A stretch of DNA of 64,000 nt from Hymenobacter cavernae. Lineage in GTDB: Bacteria > Bacteroidota > Bacteroidia > Cytophagales > Hymenobacteraceae. The stretch lies in the NCBI RefSeq assembly GCF_014641455.1, contig NZ_BMHT01000005.1, positions 437,357-501,356 of the forward strand, given 5' to 3'. Below, piece after piece: positions 9,042-16,242 of this stretch. The position numbers and the translations under genes were made by a program. Position 1 is the first letter of the stretch, and each line of letters starts with the position of its first letter. The notes under the pieces were generated by a model. The model was not told the origin of the DNA. It saw only the letters and a list, made by a program, of their open reading frames with translations, and ran no database searches.

Positions 9042-9443
9042 TTATAGCTTCAAAAACTCTTGTAGAGTAATTGTATTGACCTTCGGAAACTCAATTTGCT
9101 TGAGAACATCAAAATGCCGGTCGTTGGTGACGAGATAATCGGCGCCGGCTGCAATGGCAACGTCTACGAATTTATTATCATCAGGGTCGTCGGCAATGAG
9201 TTGCCATTTGTAGTAAGCCTCCTGAAAAGAGATATTGGGTGCCGATAGTAAGATTTCTATCACCCGGTAAGCGGTGCCGGCCGAATAATGGCGGGTTAAA
9301 ACTTCGTCGTACTCGGTAAGTATCTCGTTGCTAAGCACCCAACGAAATGATTCGGCAATAAACAGCTCATACAGACGGTGAAAAGGACTCTGCCGGTTGA
9401 GCGATGCCAGCAAGCAATTAGTATCAATAACGGCCTGCCGCAT
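9042..9443 (-). CDS. PIN-domain ribonuclease toxin, COG1569-like
   Basis: A protein of 133 residues with the PIN fold. Acidic metal-binding positions are visible as IDTN (Asp7), a Glu in ILTEYDEVL, the DPDDNKFVDVA block and TNDRHFDVL at the C-terminal side. This fits the 'putative toxin-antitoxin system toxin, PIN family' group, whose members cut RNA with Mg2+ or Mn2+. Its ATG overlaps the stop of the upstream antitoxin-like gene (ATGA arrangement at 9440-9445), the usual coupled order with antitoxin first. The pair sits between the true clpB 3' end and a decayed copy of it. Confidence 0.88.
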   Translation of the reverse strand: MRQAVIDTNCLLASLNRQSPFHRLYELFIAESFRWVLSNEILTEYDEVLTRHYSAGTAYRVIEILLSAPNISFQEAYYKWQLIADDPDDNKFVDVAIAAGADYLVTNDRHFDVLKQIEFPKVNTITLQEFLKL

Positions 9444-9661
9444 CAGGAAGGCTCATTCAGCATCTGCTCGTAGTCTTCGGCGGTGTAGCCGCGCTCGGTA
9501 TCGATGCGCTCTACTTCAGCTAGCATCTTCTGTGACAAGTGCGCTACAATGACGCGCTGCAAGTCAAGAATATCCTCGTCACTCATACCACGCTCAAACA
9601 GACGCAGGAGGCTCACTTGAACAGGGTTGAGTCGGGTAGGCTGAATAGGAGTAGGAGCCAT
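9443..9661 (-). CDS. putative antitoxin of the PIN toxin
   Basis: A 72-residue protein from the ATG at 9661. The frame is open to 9877, but the upstream part is antisense to the clpB remnant and not credible. The sequence MAPTPIQPTRLNPVQVSLLR is followed by FERGMSDEDILDLQRVIVAH, then an acidic C-terminus ending TAEDYEQMLNEPS. Small, acidic, helical proteins of this kind directly upstream of PIN toxins act as antitoxins; the LNPVQ..LL start is typical of the antitoxins paired with this PIN group. Two 20-base tandem repeats lie 5 bases upstream of the start and could be its operator. Confidence 0.8.
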   Translation of the reverse strand: MAPTPIQPTRLNPVQVSLLRLFERGMSDEDILDLQRVIVAHLSQKMLAEVERIDTERGYTAEDYEQMLNEPS

Positions 9662-9666
9662 GATAA

Positions 9667-9706
9667 CTAGGTGCTTGATAGTACAGCTAGGTGGTTGATA
9701 GTACAG
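9667..9706 (-). promoter_or_regulatory. tandem 20-base direct repeat before antitoxin start
   Basis: Two adjacent units, CTAGGTGCTTGATAGTACAG (9667-9686) and CTAGGTGGTTGATAGTACAG (9687-9706), differ at one base. They end 5 bases upstream of the antitoxin ATG on the minus strand, in the position of promoter or operator. Repeat arrays here are typical of autoregulated toxin-antitoxin operons. Confidence 0.6.
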
Positions 9707-9746
9707 CAAGATAACGCCGTTTACCAAAAGAATGGTGCCCACCGTC

Positions 9747-9957
9747 GCATTGTAGGCATCCAGTTCCGCCAGATTCAGCAGCGCCTGGAAGAAGCCAGTA
9801 TCTGCTCGGAAGCGCGTGTTGTAGCGCGTGATCCTGAATGAATTGTCGAAAGACATTCTCTCGGGTCGCGTGAGCAAAGACGCGGTGGTGGAAGCCGTGC
9901 TGCAAGACGGTCAAGTTCGCTTCGAGAACGTGGACGTGCAGATTTCCGGGGTAGTAA
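9747..9957 (+). pseudogene. decayed duplicate of the clpB 3' end
   Basis: From CGCATTGTAGGCATCCAG to GTGCAGATTTCCGGGG the sequence follows clpB 8694-8969. Long identical runs include CAGATTCAGCAGCGCCTGGA, GTGAGCAAAGACGCGGTGGT and TTCGAGAACGTGGACGTGCA. A block equivalent to about 8758-8827 is missing, with the junction at a repeated T(T)GGAAG/TTGAAG. The deletion shifts the frame, giving an early stop. The start of the gene is absent. The copy retains the clpB terminator downstream, so it is a degraded partial duplication and not a functional gene. Confidence 0.9.
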
Positions 9958-9981
9958 AACCTAGGTTTCTTGTAGTTGAAT

Positions 9982-10033
9982 AATAAGCAGAACAGCCCCG
10001 CTGACCTAGGTCGGCGGGGCTGTTCTGCTTATT
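9982..10033. terminator. duplicated clpB-type terminator, longer form
   Basis: The core AACAGCCCCGCTGACCTAGG (start of the palindrome) repeats the clpB terminator. The arms are extended by AATAAGCAG / CTGCTTATT. It also serves the convergent minus-strand gene ending at 10043. Confidence 0.85.
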
Positions 10034-10042
10034 GGTTGGTTG

Positions 10043-10447
10043 TTACTGCTGGTGAAAGTGCTTCGTCTTCAGTCGCTTTCTCACGTATGGAGGCAAAATT
10101 CCAGATTGATTATACAACGCAACCACTTGCTCTTCTTTGCTCTTACTGAAACGTGTCAGCTTACTTATGCCTATTCCGGCGGGCACACCACCAAATACAC
10201 CAACGCCTACTATTGTTCCACCAGTAGTGCTGGCAAAACCATCCGTGGCGCTACTAGCAGCAGCAACGGAAGCTATACGGACGGCAAAAGCAGCACCGAT
10301 GGTGGTCCAGACCCAACCGCCGGTACGGTGCTTCTGAAATAACCGCTGCACTGCATTCACCGTGTCAGCAGGTGTGATAGTCTGTTGAGCATAGATATTG
10401 GCAGTTGTAAGGAATAAGGCACCAGTAAGTAGTACAGTTTTAATCAT
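10043..10447 (-). CDS. hypothetical exported protein with KxKHF C-terminus
   Basis: A protein of 134 residues from the ATG at 10447; a GTG precedes it by one codon. The signal peptide is MIKTVLLTGALFLTTANIYA with a plausible cleavage before QQ. The middle has a hydrophobic Ala/Gly-rich stretch (GGTIVGVGVFGGVPAGIGIS) that may insert in a membrane. The C-terminal end, LYNQSGILPPYVRKRLKTKHF, matches the end of the unlinked gene at 14764-15351 (YEQGVPIPAKLRRKLKSKHF), and both have a TM-like segment before a (T/S)xxSK stretch. They are probably paralogues of an uncharacterised family. No function can be assigned. Confidence 0.65.
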   Translation of the reverse strand: MIKTVLLTGALFLTTANIYAQQTITPADTVNAVQRLFQKHRTGGWVWTTIGAAFAVRIASVAAASSATDGFASTTGGTIVGVGVFGGVPAGIGISKLTRFSKSKEEQVVALYNQSGILPPYVRKRLKTKHFHQQ

Positions 10448-10838
10448 CACGGTATCTGAACAAGTAAAAGAAGCGAATCAAAACTATTGAAATAAAGTGA
10501 CCTTCTTCTATCTGCGCTTACTTGCATAGACAAGAGGTTTTTTGTGCTGTAATCCTCGCCTGATGAACACGCTCCACGCTCCCGTCCGGATCAAGAGCCG
10601 ATTTACTCATGCGTTTTCAGGATAGCCACCATTATCACGTTGAAATACGTATTGCAGCAGCCCATCCTGAGCAAGCTGTCGAAAGGAAGCTCTGACTGGC
10701 AAGCTATCGAAAGATGCCTTGCACGAGCCTAGGATTGCTTATTAACCGTATCCGTATATAATTGTGGCTCAGAACAATCCTAGCTCGTCGGGGTTCGTAT
10801 AGCTAGGTACTAATCCTTTACACCTTACTCCTACCCAC
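10448..10838. other. intergenic gap with one hairpin, no gene seen
   Basis: The 391 bases between divergent genes hold no credible open frame. The only clear structure is an inverted repeat: ACGAGCCTAGGATTG (about 10728-10742) pairs with CAATCCTAGCTCGT (about 10774-10787) around an AT-rich 31-base loop. It lies about 50 bases before the ATG of the next gene and could be an operator or leader structure. Confidence 0.5.
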
Positions 10839-11843
10839 ATGCACCACCTTTTCTTTCTTGAGCAAACCAAACGGTTTGCGCGGCAGCGCTTCTTTGCGTT
10901 GGCTTTCCTGGCCGTAGGCGCTTCTTCTTTTTTATCCTCCTGCTCGGACGACGGAACGCTGCCGAACCCATTTCTTCCGGCTAAAATCACCGTTGCTGAG
11001 CCAGCTTTATCGCCCGAGGGCGTGCAGTACGACGAGCTGAATCAGCATTTTCTGGTAAGCTCGCGCACGAAAGGGCGTATCGGAGCGGTAGAGGACAACG
11101 GCACGTACACCGTGTTCGGCGACGACTCGCGGCTGATTTCCACCATCGGCCTGAACGTAGATCAGATTCGGCACCGGGTGCTGGTGGCTGTGTCGGATAA
11201 TGGCGCGAATACCACACGCACTACGCCCGCCACGTTGAACCGGCTAGCCGGCTTGGCTATCTTCAACTCCAACAACGGCAACCTCACCAAATATGTCGAC
11301 CTCAGCACGTTGCGCCCCAACCAGCGCCACTTTGCCAACGATATAGCCGTCGACCTCGAAGGCAATGCCTACGTAACTGACAGCTTCTCCCCCATCATCT
11401 ACAAGGTTGATACGGACGGTAACGCTTCTATCTTTCTGGAAGATGCGCAGCTAGGTGCGGCCACTGGCTTTGGCCTGAATGGCATTGTGTATCACCCGGA
11501 TGGCTACCTGATTGTGGCTAAGAGCGGTGAAGGCGTGCTGTTTAAGGTTCCGATCAACAACCCCACGGCTTTCTCGCGGGTGAGCACCACCCAGAACGTT
11601 ACCGGAGCCGACGGGCTGTTGCTACTCAATGCCAAGACGCTGCTGCTCGTTTCGGGCTCGCAAAGCACGGTGTACCGTCTGAGCAGCAACGACTCCTGGG
11701 CCAGCGCCAGCACCACCGGCAGCTTCGCCACGGGCCCGACCAGCCCGACTACCATCACGCGGCGCAGCATTTCAGATGCGTATGTGCTGTATCCTTACCA
11801 AGCCACGGCCGCGCAGTTTGAGATTACCAAAGTGAATTTCTAA
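10839..11843 (+). CDS. SMP-30/gluconolactonase-like propeller lipoprotein
   Basis: A 334-residue lipoprotein. The N-terminus has a signal sequence (FFALAFLAVGASSFLSSC) with a LSSC lipobox at about residue 35, followed by SDDG. The mature part reads as a six-bladed-propeller-like protein: SPEGVQYDELNQHFLVSS, FANDIAVDLEGNAYVTDSFS, IIYKVDTDGNASIFL, GFGLNGIVYHPDGYLIVAKS and ADGLLLLNAKTLLLVSGS are repeat blades of the SMP-30/strictosidine-synthase type. Many such proteins hydrolyse lactones or bind ligands, but the catalytic metal site cannot be confirmed by eye. It is probably attached to the periplasmic or outer face of a membrane. It forms a single transcription unit with its own terminator. 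Confidence 0.8.
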   Translation: MHHLFFLEQTKRFARQRFFALAFLAVGASSFLSSCSDDGTLPNPFLPAKITVAEPALSPEGVQYDELNQHFLVSSRTKGRIGAVEDNGTYTVFGDDSRLISTIGLNVDQIRHRVLVAVSDNGANTTRTTPATLNRLAGLAIFNSNNGNLTKYVDLSTLRPNQRHFANDIAVDLEGNAYVTDSFSPIIYKVDTDGNASIFLEDAQLGAATGFGLNGIVYHPDGYLIVAKSGEGVLFKVPINNPTAFSRVSTTQNVTGADGLLLLNAKTLLLVSGSQSTVYRLSSNDSWASASTTGSFATGPTSPTTITRRSISDAYVLYPYQATAAQFEITKVNF

Positions 11844-11880
11844 GCTTAGCCTCACAGCCTCAGCCTGTTTACTTTCCACA

Positions 11881-11918
11881 AAAGAAACCCCGCCGGCACC
11901 TAGCCTGTGGGGTTTCTT
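11881..11918 (+). terminator. terminator after propeller lipoprotein
   Basis: AAAGAAACCCC pairs with GGGGTTTCTT around a CCTAG-containing loop. The 3' side is moderately T-rich. Confidence 0.75.
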
Positions 11919-12084
11919 ATTACTAGCGGTTCTTACTGAAGCTAGGTAGGCTAGCTTTTGTAATCGTTCCCGGCAACGATTGCAGAGATTATGTCTGGGA
12001 GCTTTGCCGTAAGCAGGCTGAAGTACCCTAATATGTAAGTGCAATTCCATCAAGCTTCCTTTCTACTTAACCTCCAATTCCCCT

Positions 12085-14694
12085 ATGTTTCCACACTCTA
12101 CTCACAACCCGGCACGCTCAACCAGCAAGCGCTGGCTGCTGCTTTGCCTGCTTCTGATCTGCTCTGCCTTCTACTCGCAACTGTATGCCTACGACCTGGT
12201 GGTGGCGAAAGATGGCAGCGGCAACTACACCACCGTGCAAGCCGCCATTAATGCCGTACCGACCGGCCCCACGTCGGTTTATAGCATCTTCATCAAGAAT
12301 GGCATCTACCAGGAGAAAGTCACGGTGCCGGCCAACAAGCCGTTCGTGCAGCTCGTGGGGGAAAGTGTGGCCAATACCATCCTCACCTGGAACGACAACG
12401 CCAACACGCCCAATGGCTCGGGCGGCACCCTAGGTACCGGCGGCTCGGGCAGCATCACCGTGAATGCCACCGACTTTTCGGCGCTGAATATCACCTTCGT
12501 AAACTCCTTCGGCGACGGCTCGCAGGCTGTAGCGGTCAGCCTGTATGCCGACCGGGCCGCGTTCAAGAACTGCCGCTTTCAGGGCAACCAAGACACGCTG
12601 CTGAACTACGGCAACGGCCGCCAGTACTTCAAGGACTGCTACATCGACGGCAACGTGGACTTTATTTTCGGCAATGCTATTGCGCTGTTCGACAACTGCG
12701 TGATCTATGCAAAAACCCGGACCACGGCCGGTAGCTCGTTTATCACGGCCGCTAACACGCCGCCCGGCCAGGCGTATGGCTACGTGTTTCGCAACGCCAA
12801 GATTCCGTCGAACACCGGCGGCACGCAGTACTACCTAGGTCGGCCGTGGCAGAACTCTGCCGGCTTCAATCCGCTGGCCGAAAACAAGGTTGTTTTCCTG
12901 AAAACCACGATTGGCGCCAATCAGATCTTACCGGCCGGTTGGGTGACCTGGGACGCGGGCACCGACGTAACGAAGATTACCTACGCTGAGTACAAAACGC
13001 AGTATTTCGGCGGCAAGCTGGTGCCCGTGAGCCAACGCGTAACGTGGTCGAAGCAATTGACCGATGCCGACACGGCTAGGTATGTGAAGGACAATCTGTT
13101 TGGTACCTGGGACCCTTGCACTGTGGCGGCTGGTTTCTGCACCACGATGAACACGCCGGATATTGCCGTATCAAACTTCCGGGTGGCGAAAGGGGCAGCG
13201 CAGGCAACGTTCGACTGGAACATCAGCTGGGCCATGAGCCAGCTCAAGTATGAGCTGTTTCGCTCCGCCGATAACGTGACGTTCAGCAAGATCTACGAAG
13301 TAACCGCTCAGAACGACTCGACTTACAACTTCCAGACAACTGATGCGCTACCCGCCGCGGGCAACCTCTACTACTATTATGTGCGCGCTTCCAAGGCGGG
13401 ACTGGCTACGCATACTACGCCTACTATTCAGGTGTCGAGCGTGCCAACCATCAACATCACGAGTGGTACCAATACATTCGTGCAGTACAGCAATGGCCCT
13501 TCGGCCCCACAAACCTACGTGCTGGGTGGCGTGAACCTGCTGGGCCCGGTGACCGTTACGCCGCCCGCCAACTACGAAGTTTCGGCCAACGGCGGCCCTA
13601 CCTGGTATAATGCTACAAACCCGCTGGTACTTACGCCCACGAATAATACGCTGGCGAATATGACCATTAGCGTACGGCTGAACGCGGCTGCTGCGGGCGC
13701 CTACAGCGGCAACATTGTGCACATCACTACCGGAGCCACCGCCGTAAACGTGGCCGTGAATGGCACCAAGGTGAATACGCCGCAGCCCATATCGGCGCCG
13801 TTGCAGTGGTGGCCGCTGAAGGCAAATAATCAAGATAGCCTAGGTGTTCGGGGGGCAGACGTGCTTCCTAGTACGTCCACGCTGCGAAACTTCTACGTTT
13901 CGAATGGCACAACGGTACCAGCGGTTAAAGCTTACTCCAGAACGTTCGGTCAAGCGTTAGGTGCGTCTTCCAATGGGGACGGCACCTGGATACCTAGCCC
14001 CAGCAGTAACCCCAACCGCCGCTATTATGAGGAGTTTACCATCACCGCCAGCGACATTACCATACGGATCGACTCATTGGTGTTCACTGCTGGCTTTTAT
14101 GGCACCGCTAACGGGCGCTTAGCCGTTCTAACGTCCCGTAGTGGTTTCGTTTCTGACTCAACGGAGCTGGCAGGCGGTCGGGGCCCGACAGGTAGTCTGA
14201 ACAGTACTACTGGCCTAGGCACCTTCGCAAGTCCTTTGGTGCTAGCTAATCAAACGAATGGGGTTAATACTACTTTTCGTTTTCCCCTGAACGGCACCAC
14301 TGGCATAAGACTTACAACCGGACAAAAGCTGACGATTCGACTTTATTTTTCTGCTGGTACTACCAGCGCTGGTCGGTATTCGTTGCTCAGGGATGTGCTC
14401 GTTAAAGGCGAGCAACTTATTATCACGGCGGCCTCTAAGCCGCTGGCTGGCACCTTGTTCCAGGTTTACCCCAACCCGACTCATGACGGCAACCTGATGG
14501 TAAACCTAGGTGGCTACTCGCAGGAGGTGCACCTAACGCTGTGCAACGCCCTCGGCCAGCAGCTCTACTCAACCAAAGTGAAAGCAGGCCAGACGGAGCT
14601 GTCGTTGCCCCTAGGTAAGCTAGCGTCGGGCGTATACATCCTGCGGGCCCAAAGCCAGGGCAGCACTGAGGTGCGCCGGATTGTGCGGGAGTAA
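12085..14694 (+). CDS. secreted pectinesterase with type IX secretion tail
   Basis: An 869-residue exported enzyme that demethylates pectin (carbohydrate esterase family 8). The signal peptide is WLLLCLLLICSAFYSQLYA. The catalytic beta-helix (about 35-330) shows GNYTTVQAAI at its start, then QDTLL and GNVDFIFGNA (Asp near 192), which carry the two catalytic acids, and YLGRPW near 250 with the substrate Arg. Fibronectin-like/Ig-like segments follow (about 360-560), then a jelly-roll-like region. The C-terminus FQVYPNPTHDGNLMVNL...GVYILRA is a type A T9SS sorting domain. No other pectin genes are adjacent. A strong terminator follows. Confidence 0.92.
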   Translation: MFPHSTHNPARSTSKRWLLLCLLLICSAFYSQLYAYDLVVAKDGSGNYTTVQAAINAVPTGPTSVYSIFIKNGIYQEKVTVPANKPFVQLVGESVANTILTWNDNANTPNGSGGTLGTGGSGSITVNATDFSALNITFVNSFGDGSQAVAVSLYADRAAFKNCRFQGNQDTLLNYGNGRQYFKDCYIDGNVDFIFGNAIALFDNCVIYAKTRTTAGSSFITAANTPPGQAYGYVFRNAKIPSNTGGTQYYLGRPWQNSAGFNPLAENKVVFLKTTIGANQILPAGWVTWDAGTDVTKITYAEYKTQYFGGKLVPVSQRVTWSKQLTDADTARYVKDNLFGTWDPCTVAAGFCTTMNTPDIAVSNFRVAKGAAQATFDWNISWAMSQLKYELFRSADNVTFSKIYEVTAQNDSTYNFQTTDALPAAGNLYYYYVRASKAGLATHTTPTIQVSSVPTINITSGTNTFVQYSNGPSAPQTYVLGGVNLLGPVTVTPPANYEVSANGGPTWYNATNPLVLTPTNNTLANMTISVRLNAAAAGAYSGNIVHITTGATAVNVAVNGTKVNTPQPISAPLQWWPLKANNQDSLGVRGADVLPSTSTLRNFYVSNGTTVPAVKAYSRTFGQALGASSNGDGTWIPSPSSNPNRRYYEEFTITASDITIRIDSLVFTAGFYGTANGRLAVLTSRSGFVSDSTELAGGRGPTGSLNSTTGLGTFASPLVLANQTNGVNTTFRFPLNGTTGIRLTTGQKLTIRLYFSAGTTSAGRYSLLRDVLVKGEQLIITAASKPLAGTLFQVYPNPTHDGNLMVNLGGYSQEVHLTLCNALGQQLYSTKVKAGQTELSLPLGKLASGVYILRAQSQGSTEVRRIVRE

Positions 14695-14707
14695 CCTTCT
14701 TCGCTTT

Positions 14708-14750
14708 ACCAGAACGGCCCCGCCAAGTATGTTGGCGGGGCCGTTCTGGT
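14708..14750. terminator. bidirectional terminator
   Basis: A perfect 19-base stem (ACCAGAACGGCCCCGCCAA and its complement) with a GTATG loop lies between the convergent pectinesterase and the minus-strand gene ending at 14764. Confidence 0.9.
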
Positions 14751-14763
14751 ATGTAGCAATCAA

Positions 14764-15351
14764 CTATTTGTGGGCTTGTCGTTCTTTTTGCGCTTGTAAG
14801 TCTCGCCGGACCGCTTCGCGCATATAGGCCGCATTTGCAAAGTGCTTGCTCTTGAGCTTGCGGCGCAACTTAGCAGGAATGGGTACACCTTGCTCGTAAT
14901 TCTGCTGAATCGTATTGAGCTTGATCTTGCTATAAGTGGTCAGGCGCATAATGTAGCCCAGTGCAGAGGCACCTATAACAGGTACACCGATAGCCACTTG
15001 CCAACCCGGTGGTGGATCTTTGTCGACCACTCTGCCATTGACACTAGTTACGGTAGGCTGTAGCATAGACAACCCAACAGGCACCCCCAAGAGGTAGAGC
15101 CAAGCATTCGTCCGTTTCTGTACAAACAGCGAGATCAATGCTCCGGCTGTATCAGCTGCCATGCTATGCTTATCGTAATACGGCAGGTACCACTTTCCAA
15201 CCATTACGGGCTTTAGAGAATCGGCTCGTTCAGGATCAAATGACAACCAAGCATCTGGCAGCCTGATTGGCTTAGCAGTAGTATCCGTTTGAGCTAGGAC
15301 CTTAGTACTGAGCAGCAATCCTAGCGATAACACGAGTAAAATTTTAGGCAT
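14764..15351 (-). CDS. hypothetical exported/membrane protein with KxKHF motif
   Basis: A protein of 195 residues from the ATG at 15351; an in-frame TTG four codons earlier is less likely. The signal sequence is MPKILLVLSLGLLLSTKVLA, followed by QTD. Two weaker hydrophobic stretches lie at about 95-115 (AWLYLLGVPVGLSMLQ) and 130-150 (VAIGVPVIGASALGYIM). The segment YEQGVPIPAKLRRKLKSKHF near residues 155-175 matches the C-terminus of the gene at 10043-10447. A charged tail rich in Arg, Gln and Lys follows. It appears to be a paralogue in an uncharacterised family. Confidence 0.65.
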   Translation of the reverse strand: MPKILLVLSLGLLLSTKVLAQTDTTAKPIRLPDAWLSFDPERADSLKPVMVGKWYLPYYDKHSMAADTAGALISLFVQKRTNAWLYLLGVPVGLSMLQPTVTSVNGRVVDKDPPPGWQVAIGVPVIGASALGYIMRLTTYSKIKLNTIQQNYEQGVPIPAKLRRKLKSKHFANAAYMREAVRRDLQAQKERQAHK

Positions 15352-15520
15352 CAACTTAACCAACGTAGTGTAGTACTAGAATTGTGCACCTAGGTTTCTA
15401 TTGTAGCTCCGGAGTACTTACAGAGATTTATCGTACGTTTCAAGTACCCGGCATTGTGCAGATTGCAGGCCAAATATCAGGTTTACCCCACTGAACTGTG
15501 ACGATCTTATAGATTTGCGC

Positions 15521-16117
15521 ATGTCTGTTTTTCAAACCTACCTCAAACTAGGCTTTTTCCACATTTTCAACTTGCAGGCCTACGATCACCTCGTGTTCCT
15601 GCTAGCCCTGTGTGCCCCCTACGTGCTGGCCGATTGGCGCCGCGTGGTAGCCTTAGTCACGAGCTTCACGGTGGGGCATAGTCTCACCCTAGCGCTGGCT
15701 ACCCTAGGTTTTGTGCAGTATGATGTAAAGGTGATCGAGACGCTGATTCCCATCACGATTCTACTGACGTGCCTCCTGAATATGCGCCAAACCGGGCGGG
15801 GGCAGGAGCGCCGCCTGGACCGCCAGAGGTCAGTGCTGCTGGCGCTGCCGAACCTGCTTGCCGCTATTTTTGGTCTTATTCACGGGCTGGGTTTTTCGAG
15901 CTACCTGCGCGAGCTGCTTGGGCGCCAGAGTCGGCCGGTGCTGGAGCTGCTGGCCTTCAACCTAGGGGTGGAGCTAGGTCAGCTACTGATCGTATCCATC
16001 ATTCTGCTCATCGGGTTTGTAGTGCTGCACTTACTACATGCTGCCCGCCGCGACTGGATCCTGGTGGTGAGCGGCGCAGCAGCGGGTGTGGCGGTAGTGC
16101 TTCTGCTCGGGGCCTAG
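15521..16117 (+). CDS. HupE/UreJ-like membrane protein
   Basis: A protein of about 198 residues from the ATG at 15521; an upstream TTG would add two residues. The N-terminal block GFFHIFNLQAYDHLVFLLAL and the following SFTVGHSLTLALATL are signatures of the HupE/UreJ_2 family (PF13795), as is GLIHGLGFSSYL later on. These His-bearing helices probably handle a metal, nickel in characterised relatives. Six or so hydrophobic helices are visible. There is no urease or hydrogenase operon nearby, so the metal and partner are unknown. It stands alone. Confidence 0.85.
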   Translation: MSVFQTYLKLGFFHIFNLQAYDHLVFLLALCAPYVLADWRRVVALVTSFTVGHSLTLALATLGFVQYDVKVIETLIPITILLTCLLNMRQTGRGQERRLDRQRSVLLALPNLLAAIFGLIHGLGFSSYLRELLGRQSRPVLELLAFNLGVELGQLLIVSIILLIGFVVLHLLHAARRDWILVVSGAAAGVAVVLLLGA

Positions 16118-16202
16118 CACGGCAATATTTCTGACCTAGCTTCTTTATGCAACGTAGCGCTCCTACGGCTTGTCTGTAGGCACGTTATGGAGGCAAGCTT
16201 TG

Positions 16203-16210
16203 TATATTTG
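16203..16210 (+). promoter_or_regulatory. Bacteroidota -7 element before M1 peptidase
   Basis: TATATTTG matches TAnnTTTG and lies 32 bases before the ATG at 16243. No TTG at the ideal upstream distance was found, so this is only the -7 half. Confidence 0.5.
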
Positions 16211-16242
16211 TTTTCTTTCTGCCTCGAAATACCTTCTTTATT

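Noticed and set aside
9443..9877. Long form of the antitoxin (144 residues)
   Set aside because: The extra upstream residues are antisense to the clpB remnant and run through the tandem repeat; the ATG at 9661 gives a normal antitoxin.
10040..10342. Plus-strand frame opposite the hypothetical gene at 10043-10447
   Set aside because: It is the antisense shadow of a gene with a clear signal peptide and a paralogue in the window.
15510..15517. TAGATTTG as promoter of the HupE/UreJ-like gene
   Set aside because: It lies 3 bases before the start codon, so transcription would begin inside the gene.
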